Below are positions 58,811 through 64,000 of a stretch of DNA of 64,000 nucleotides, piece by piece (position 1 is the stretch's first letter; each line of letters opens with the position of its first letter). Below the pieces are notes generated by a model, which was not told the origin of the DNA, did not search any database, and saw only the letters and a list, made by a program, of their open reading frames with translations. This stretch comes from Nephrocerus scutellatus (taxonomy: Eukaryota > Arthropoda > Insecta > Diptera > Pipunculidae). The position numbers and the translations under genes were made by a program. Location: NCBI GenBank assembly GCA_947095585.1, contig OX352763.1:99799908-99863907 (forward strand), given 5' to 3'.

Positions 58811-59113
58811 TAGTGGGCGCCGTGACTCAGTGGAAATGCACATGGCTGCTGAGCAGGAGGTTCAGGTTCGAATCCCAGCAACACCAAAAGTATTTTTCAC
58901 GGTGTCCCACCTATCGCGAATGGGTGACAAACGTTCCGAGAGTAATACCTTGTCACGGAAAGCTTCTCAATTCGCCGTTCGGATCCGGCCTTAAATTGTA
59001 GGTCCCTTCCATTTGTGTCCATTCGCACATCACATGCGCAGCACAAATGGTCGCGAGAAGTTAGGCCTTGGACCGCAATGGTCTGTCGCGCCGAATATAA
59101 TTATTGTTATTAT
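58811..59113 (+). mobile_element. tRNA-derived SINE, full-length reference copy
   Basis: A tRNA-like head starts at about 58815 with box A TGACTCAGTGG (58823-58833) and box B GGTTCGAATCC (58865-58875), the internal RNA polymerase III promoter. A roughly 200-bp body carries TATTTTTCACGGTGTCCCAC, CACGGAAAGCTTCTCAATTC, CGCCGTTCGGATCCGG and AGCACAAATGGTCGCGAGAA. The tail is GTCTGTCGCGCCGAATATAA then TTATT repeats. Flanked by a perfect 12-bp TSD. The 62-codon frame inside is not a gene. Transposition would need a LINE; the tail resembles that of the RTE-like family. Confidence 0.92.
58823..58875 (+). promoter_or_regulatory. internal Pol III promoter (box A and box B)
   Basis: Box A at 58823-58833 and box B at 58865-58875 with tRNA-like spacing. 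Activity is not implied; other copies have decayed boxes. Confidence 0.7.
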
Positions 59114-59125
59114 TAATAAGAGCAA
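59114..59125. repeat. right target-site duplication of SINE
   Basis: Second exact TAATAAGAGCAA after the TTATT tail. Confidence 0.8.
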
Positions 59126-59713
59126 CTTATAACTGTGACAGAACGAAGGACGCGGTCGGTCTAGGTGTAGTCGTATTTCACTGATGCCGGAAGACAATGG
59201 TAAAGAATTTGTTCTGTAATGAAGTTTTATAACTGTGGTATGCTCAGCGGATCCATGAGATTCGTTACAGAAAATAACATGGGCCAGTTGTTTTTATTTA
59301 CTTATTACTTTCCGCTTTATTGTTTATGTTAAGTAGCTATTTACAGTCCGATTTGGTTAATTAGACGCACTTAAAAACTTTGTGTAAATCTCTTATCTTT
59401 TTTTAATTTTCATAACAGAAATAAAATTAGCATTAAGTAGAGAGAGTAATCAATACTCAATAAAACACACATTAATGCATGCTTGGAGAGAGGAACCTAA
59501 AGGTACTCTTTTTTGTAGATGACCTCAAAACACCTAATTTTTTAAATTCATTTGATTAGACGAATCTACAAAATGTAAGAAAATCCACCATAGGTTGCCG
59601 AGGATCTCTTAGCTGGCAGTGCGGTCCACGGCCTAAAAACCGGCGGCCACGCACAGAATCTACTACGTAGGTCAAGGTGGCGAACACACGAGGCAAGAGG
59701 TTATTTGACTTTT
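59126..59713. other. no gene recognised
   Basis: AT-rich. It may hold the 3-prime end of the Tc1-like element, whose terminal repeats I could not find. Confidence 0.35.
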
Positions 59714-60221
59714 TTAATATATTTTGAATTTTTTAAGTAGTGAGTAGAACCTCCGCGCTTTAAAATTACTTCGACTTCTACTCATCATAGATTTATTTAA
59801 AGATTTTAAGTAATCCAATGACATTTCCGCCCAAGCAGCTTGAATTATGCGATCAGTTCTTCATTGCTTTCGTACTGCCTGCATCCGCCGTAAACCTTGT
59901 GTGTTACCCAGCCCTAACTGCTTTCATTAATATACAGATCCGTTGAATATGGTGGCCACGACAATAATTGGACGTTTTCACTCGCAATCCAGGCTTTCTC
60001 GACACGAGCATTATGCATCGAAGCATTATCTTGCTGAAATAACCGCTGAAGAGGACCAGAAAGTTTATGGAGTTCAGGAAAAGCTGATTAAAGCCAGGTC
60101 TTATATGAATTTCCTGTCATTTGGTTGGAAACGAAAACCAATTCAAAAGCGCAATAAAACGAAATTGCACCCCACACTATTACTCTTCGTTGTCTAAAAT
60201 GATGACGTGTCAAAAAACGTT

Positions 60222-60227
60222 CTTCTT
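60222..60227. repeat. left target-site duplication of nested LINE
   Basis: CTTCTT on the plus strand, repeated at 61079-61084, next to the poly-A (here poly-T) tail. In the transposase reading the duplicated codons fall exactly between HYIR.E and ERF.TRHH. Confidence 0.65.
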
Positions 60228-61078
60228 TTTTTTTTATAATTCGCGCACGCTTCAAGGGGTTCGCACCCTTATTATGCTCGGCTATATGCTTGGCACAGCG
60301 TGGGCGTTAAGGAAGAGGAGGAGAAAAGAGGAGATGTCTATGAGCTTGTGTTTTGAATGCCTGTGGATCATAGTGATGTGGGAAGACAGAGCTTGGCAGA
60401 GCATTCCACATACGTGTTGTACGGCTGAAGAACGAATCCCTGAATTTAACTGTACGTCCGAAGATGGGCTTGAGGGTAAACTGATGAGCATTTAGAGCGC
60501 CACGAGTATTGCGGTTGAATTCAAGGAGAGGTGGCATGCAGCTGGCTATTTCTCTTGAGCACCGCTGGTAGAAAAAGCGATAAAACAGTGACAAGCAAAA
60601 ACGTTCCTGCGGTGTTCAAGCGAATCAATCGATTTCGCTATATTTTCGTCACCGATAAGTTTTATCACGCGGTTTTGTATTCTATCTAGCTGATGCAAAG
60701 TAGTCTTAGGCGCACCAGACCAGATATGGCAAATGTACTCAAGTTTTTGGCGAATAAAAGCCTTGTATATGGTAGCCAGATCAGAGGGAGAGAAATATTT
60801 CTTGCACCGGGCTAGAAAACCTAAACATTTCGTAGCATTTTTAGCGATGGTAAATATGTGGTCATTCCAACGAAGCTTGTCGTTAACGCACATACCGAGA
60901 ATTGCGAGATTTTCAGTTTCCTCGATGCAAGTGCCATTCATGGATAATGGCATGGGGTTAAGGATTCGCTTTGACGACAGGAGACAACATCGGGTTTTGG
61001 AAGCGTTAAATTCTACTCGATTGATTTCTCCTCATTGTATTATGCTGTCAAGATTAGAATTCAACGAGCTTAACATAC
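60228..61078 (-). mobile_element. CR1/L2-like LINE, 5-prime truncated, inserted in Tc1-like gene
   Basis: Minus-strand frames: INRVEFNASKTRCCLLSSKR, MNGTCIEETENLAILGMCVN, DKLRWNDHIFTIAKNATKCL (RT thumb), FSPSDLATIYKAFIRQKLEY, LHQLDRIQNRVIKLIGDENI, then the C-terminus CMPPLLEFNRNTRGALNAHQ, FRDSFFSRTTRMWNALPSSV, FKTQAHRHLLF. It ends in an A-rich tail (about 60228-60236, T on this strand) and is bounded by a 6-bp duplication. RT catalytic motifs lie 5-prime of the truncation and are absent. The clade is inferred from the post-RT signature. Confidence 0.88.
60546..60953 (-). pseudogene. LINE RT thumb/connection fragment
   Basis: A 135-codon frame with LRWNDHIFTIAKNATKCLGF, the conserved IYKAFIRQKLEYICHIWSGA motif and LDRIQNRVIKLIG. 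A frameshift near 60560 leads into the C-terminal frame 60307-60594, which ends with the FKTQAHRHLLF tail. Confidence 0.85.
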
Positions 61079-61589
61079 CTTCTTATCGGATATAATGAAA
61101 ATAATAATTGTAGCCGACTGGGCCGTCCAAATTAAAATGATTTTCATCCGAAAAGACAACTTTTCTCCAATTATTGGCAACGCTTTCAGTTTGCACATCC
61201 CAATTCATGTGGTCTCTTGCGAATTTCAGTCGCTGTTGCTTTCGTGCAGAATTTAGTAACGGCTTTTTTAATCTTCTTGAATTTTAAAAGTGGACCACTC
61301 AAAATCGCACGACGCACTGTTGATTTACTGACATTAACCCCAGCTAAAGGCCTGATTTTTTTTGTAGAAAGAGCTGAATTTGAAGCCAATCTTAGAATTT
61401 TCGGTTTATCTTGTGTTAAAGCTGTAACAGATCTTCTTCGGTAGTTCTTGCAATAAGATTCGCGATTTTTTAAATAATTTCGGACACAGTTATTACTTCG
61501 GTCGATTTTCCTGGCTATATCGAGTTTTGTATAGCCCTCGGAGTGGTAAACGTCAATTTTTGCACCTTCCTCCATTGTTAAAATATTTT

Positions 61590-62330
61590 TATTTCCTAAG
61601 TACTAAGTACATGCCTCCTATAAGAGAAATAAGTTACTAGTATACAACCCCTTACCACGGTTGGGAGAAAGTTGCAAAATGTATACGGGCTACGATAGTA
61701 ATATCGATAATAGTATGTAACTCCTTACCACAGGTAGGGGAGAAGAGAAGAAGAGAATGATAATTTTAACAATAATAACTAACAGCCCCTTACAAACGTT
61801 GGAGGATGGGGGAAGTTGTAAGCTATGTCTAAACTAGTGGTGCTAAGTGTAATAATATAACCATCGAAACTAAAACTGGCGACACTAAGACCCAGCCCTA
61901 CATAAGTGAAATATAACTGGAGACACTAAGTCCCAGCCCTCTATAAGTGGAATATAACTGTGGACTTGCAATCCTCACCACGGGTGGGGGAAGTTACAAA
62001 CCATATACAAGCTAGAAGACGTAACTGGAGAAATCACAATTGGAGAGACTCAGTCGATTCTCCATAAGAGAAATAAGTCAATAGTCTGCAACTCCTTACC
62101 ACGGGTGGGGGGAAGCTGCAGGCTGTACATAAGCTCTAACACGTAGCTGGCCAAATAACAACTGGAGAGAATAAGTCGCTGCCCCCTATAAGCTAGATTT
62201 CCACCCCTTACCACGGGTGGGGGTAAGTTGCAAACTCTATACAGGCTATGATAGTAAATAACGATAATAACATACAAGCACTTACCACGGATGGGGGGAA
62301 TCTGTATGCTATATATAAACTAATATAGAG
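61590..62330 (+). repeat. minisatellite array built from two alternating motifs
   Basis: Motif B, CCTTACCACGGGTGGGGG then AAGTTGCAAACTATATACA, occurs at about 61650, 61721, 61788, 61976, 62091, 62207 and 62279. Motif A, GGAGACACTAAGTCCCAGCC then TATAAGTGAAATAA, occurs at about 61600, 61880, 61915, 62042 and 62165. Copies differ by 10-30 percent by eye. Each B carries a CCAC/GTGG palindrome around GG. No coding frame of note. The array begins just outside the ATG of the Tc1-like gene and ends about 55 bp before an RTE fragment. Confidence 0.75.
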
Positions 62331-62384
62331 TTACCCAGTTCTGCACTCTGTGACGGTTCACTTACAAGTCACGACTCGCCGTTA

Positions 62385-63735
62385 CAACAGAGTCTCGGAT
62401 CACGTTCTCCAACGCCTGGATAAAGAAAACTCAGGCCACTCCATCTCCCAGTTCGGAGCCTGTTGTAGATATCGAATGGGTTTTATTTGATAGTGATCCT
62501 AATATCATAATTTGCCTTATAACATTGGTCAACCTAAGTAGTTGTATCAGTTTATTTGTGATGCCTTATTTCGCAAGGCTTTGTAAGGTTCTTCTCTAGC
62601 AACTTTAAAGTTGTGCAAATAGATGTTGTAGTGAAATTTGTAACTCTTCACATTTTTTGCTCCCCAAATCTTATTAATTTTTGAATTTCCTTGGATGAAG
62701 CTAAACTGGTATGAGACAATAACGGCGTATGTGGTTTTCCTGTATTGAAGGATATGGGAGCAAATCGTACATGTGGTCTCAGCAACGTTAGACCACGATT
62801 ACTGACTGCACGTTCTGATTTCTGATTTCCTTTCTTGTGTATGGAGCACGGGAAATGCTTGGTTCGTGAATTGCTTGGTGTAATGCGCTCTGCTTCTGTT
62901 TAGTTTTTATCAGATCGGCTGGGATGATATCTGATCCCGAGGCCTCATAGTTTTTCGGTCATTAATGGGTGCTCCAATTGCTCAGTTAGTTACCAAAAAG
63001 GATACTTATGAAAGTCCTCTTCTAAACTTATTCTCCTGACTCTGTTGCTGTGATTCTTGCTTTTGCTGAATCAACTCTTTTTTTATCTCTTCACTTTGTT
63101 TATTTTGATGCTCAAACTTTCCATTCATTTTCGGCCTTTGAGATTTGCGATCAGATCAGATTTGTCTTTGAAGTATATGCCACGCCGTGTATATTGTGTT
63201 ATGCCGTGCATTCTTTGGTAGAACTTTGGTATTGTTCTTTGTGCCCCCGCGTTCTATGAGATTGTTTCATAGCTTGTTTTAAGGTTCTACATCCATCATC
63301 GAAACAGTCGTTCCTCTATTTACTACTACTAGTAGCCTAAGCTGGAGTCAGTAACACTAATGACAGTATTTTTAGCGCGTATCCATTTCCCTTCTATGTC
63401 AGGAATCTTAGCTTTTGGTCGATACTCCTATCGATTGACCATAGTTGCTTCTAGATTTTTCGTGGTAATTCGAAAGTGATTTGATGCTGTCTTTCTTGGA
63501 GATACAATTTGCGCTCAAAGCACCATATAAACAATATAGTAATCCATGTTGACGTTGGCACCTCGATACGTTCATACCATCATTAGGTTCAGGTTCATAA
63601 CAAAATTCTTACGTTGATGTGGTCGTCGTCGTTAAACAGTGCTCTCGATGCTGATTTGTGGTTAGTATTTTAACTTTTTTGGGATAAATTACTGGCGGCC
63701 ACCACGTTTGGTCAAACTTTCATCAGTTTGAATAG
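62385..63735 (-). mobile_element. RTE-like LINE, diverged copy with 5-prime region
   Basis: From the right on the minus strand: the 5-prime leader shared with the copy at 24.7 kb (GACGACGACCACATCAACG), endonuclease end RGANVNMDYY (SDH motif lost), a sequence matching the linker at 52.98 kb (ACTGTCATTAGTGTTACTGA), and RT entry ASGSDIIPADLIKTKQKQSA. The segment around 62400-62600 matches the RT motif A region at 25.6-25.8 kb. Ends before the 3-prime UTR, next to the minisatellite. Heavily frameshifted. Confidence 0.65.
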
Positions 63736-64000
63736 GAATGGCTTCCTGCCTATAATATTACCCTTTAAATATAAAATCTATAGCAATTAAGATATTATTG
63801 CTCCTTGCTGCTTATAGGATCCTGATCTGGAGTTGAAATGTCTACATGTTGTGATTTAATTGTGAAACCACCAAAAGTCCTCACAGGCCTACTTGCTTAT
63901 TATTATTAACTGAAGATAAAGTGTGAAATTGCAATTATAAACACATAGGAAATTTGTATGCAAACTAAATTCCAGGCGACTTACTCAAATTATGCGTATA
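63736..64000. other. no gene recognised
   Basis: AT-rich end of window; nothing identified. Confidence 0.4.

Larger units (their letters stand above)
59714..61575 (-). mobile_element. Tc1-like transposase gene, split by a LINE insertion
   Basis: Starts at ATG 61575 with an HTH pair (EGYTKLDIARKIDRSNNCVR, later RPLAGVNVSKSTVRRAIL). After a frameshift it reads VVFSDENHFNLDGPVGYNYY (first catalytic Asp) up to about 61085. Then 851 bp of LINE intervene. The gene resumes in the expected place (TRHHF, VIVWGAIS) at about 60222. It continues with LFQQDNASMHNARVEKAWIA (second Asp), then WPPYSTDLYINES (Glu, 34 residues on, giving DD34E), and ends (DYLKSLNKSMMSR, KKFKIY) at the stop at 59714. All three catalytic residues are still visible despite three stops and frameshifts. 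Closest in style to Tc1/Tc3-type families. Confidence 0.88.

Noticed and set aside
58815..58885. tRNA gene at the SINE head
   Set aside because: Box A and box B are present, but the sequence is fused to a SINE body with a TTATT tail and TSD, recurs in several decayed copies and has no clean acceptor stem.

Overview
The window looks like nuclear DNA of an insect, most likely a higher fly (Diptera, possibly tephritid-like). The reasons are the AT-rich background, the mix of decayed element families (LOA-like and RTE-like LINEs, a CR1/L2-like LINE, Tc1/mariner relatives, a Gypsy fragment, a tRNA-derived SINE) and fly-like splice signals. The species call is inference; the element calls come from motifs read in translation. 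There is no bacterial gene, operon, rRNA, functional tRNA gene or CRISPR array.

Almost everything recognisable is a transposon graveyard with no intact element gene. (1) Four copies of RNase H-bearing, LOA-like LINEs lie at 8.2-10.3 kb (+), 34.9-37.0 kb (-), 39.7-41.8 kb (-) and 43.6-47.3 kb (-). The last is the most complete, with ORF1, AP-endonuclease and RT; the 39.7 kb copy carries two RNase H segments and looks chimeric. (2) An RTE-like LINE recurs at 2.9, 13.3, 20.1, 24.7, 30.6, 52.1 and 62.4 kb; the 24.7 kb copy is bounded by an 11-bp target-site duplication (TSD). (3) A tRNA-derived SINE of about 290 bp occurs in six whole or partial copies, plus one short relative. (4) A CR1/L2-like LINE at 19.7 and 60.2 kb; at 60.2 kb it sits inside a Tc1-like transposase gene. 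(5) Three other mariner-superfamily remnants (4.0, 49.5, 54.4 kb), one Gypsy pol fragment (31.4 kb) and two further LINE ends (17.5 and 50.2 kb).

There is also structured repeat DNA. A dispersed element with an internal array of about 118-bp units occurs at 11.6, 14.8 and 53.2 kb, with fragments at 37.6 and 56.9 kb. A two-motif minisatellite lies at 61.6-62.3 kb, a foldback element at 3 kb, and other direct repeats at 26.8 and 56.4 kb.

Host coding sequence is scarce. Four short stretches (5.9, 33.4, 33.9 and 56.2 kb) have one open frame next to splice-like sites and no resemblance to the mobile elements. The 56.2 kb one is the strongest. I recognise none of the proteins. The simplest reading is that the window lies in long introns or intergenic DNA around one or more host genes. 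The remaining stretches hold nothing I can identify.
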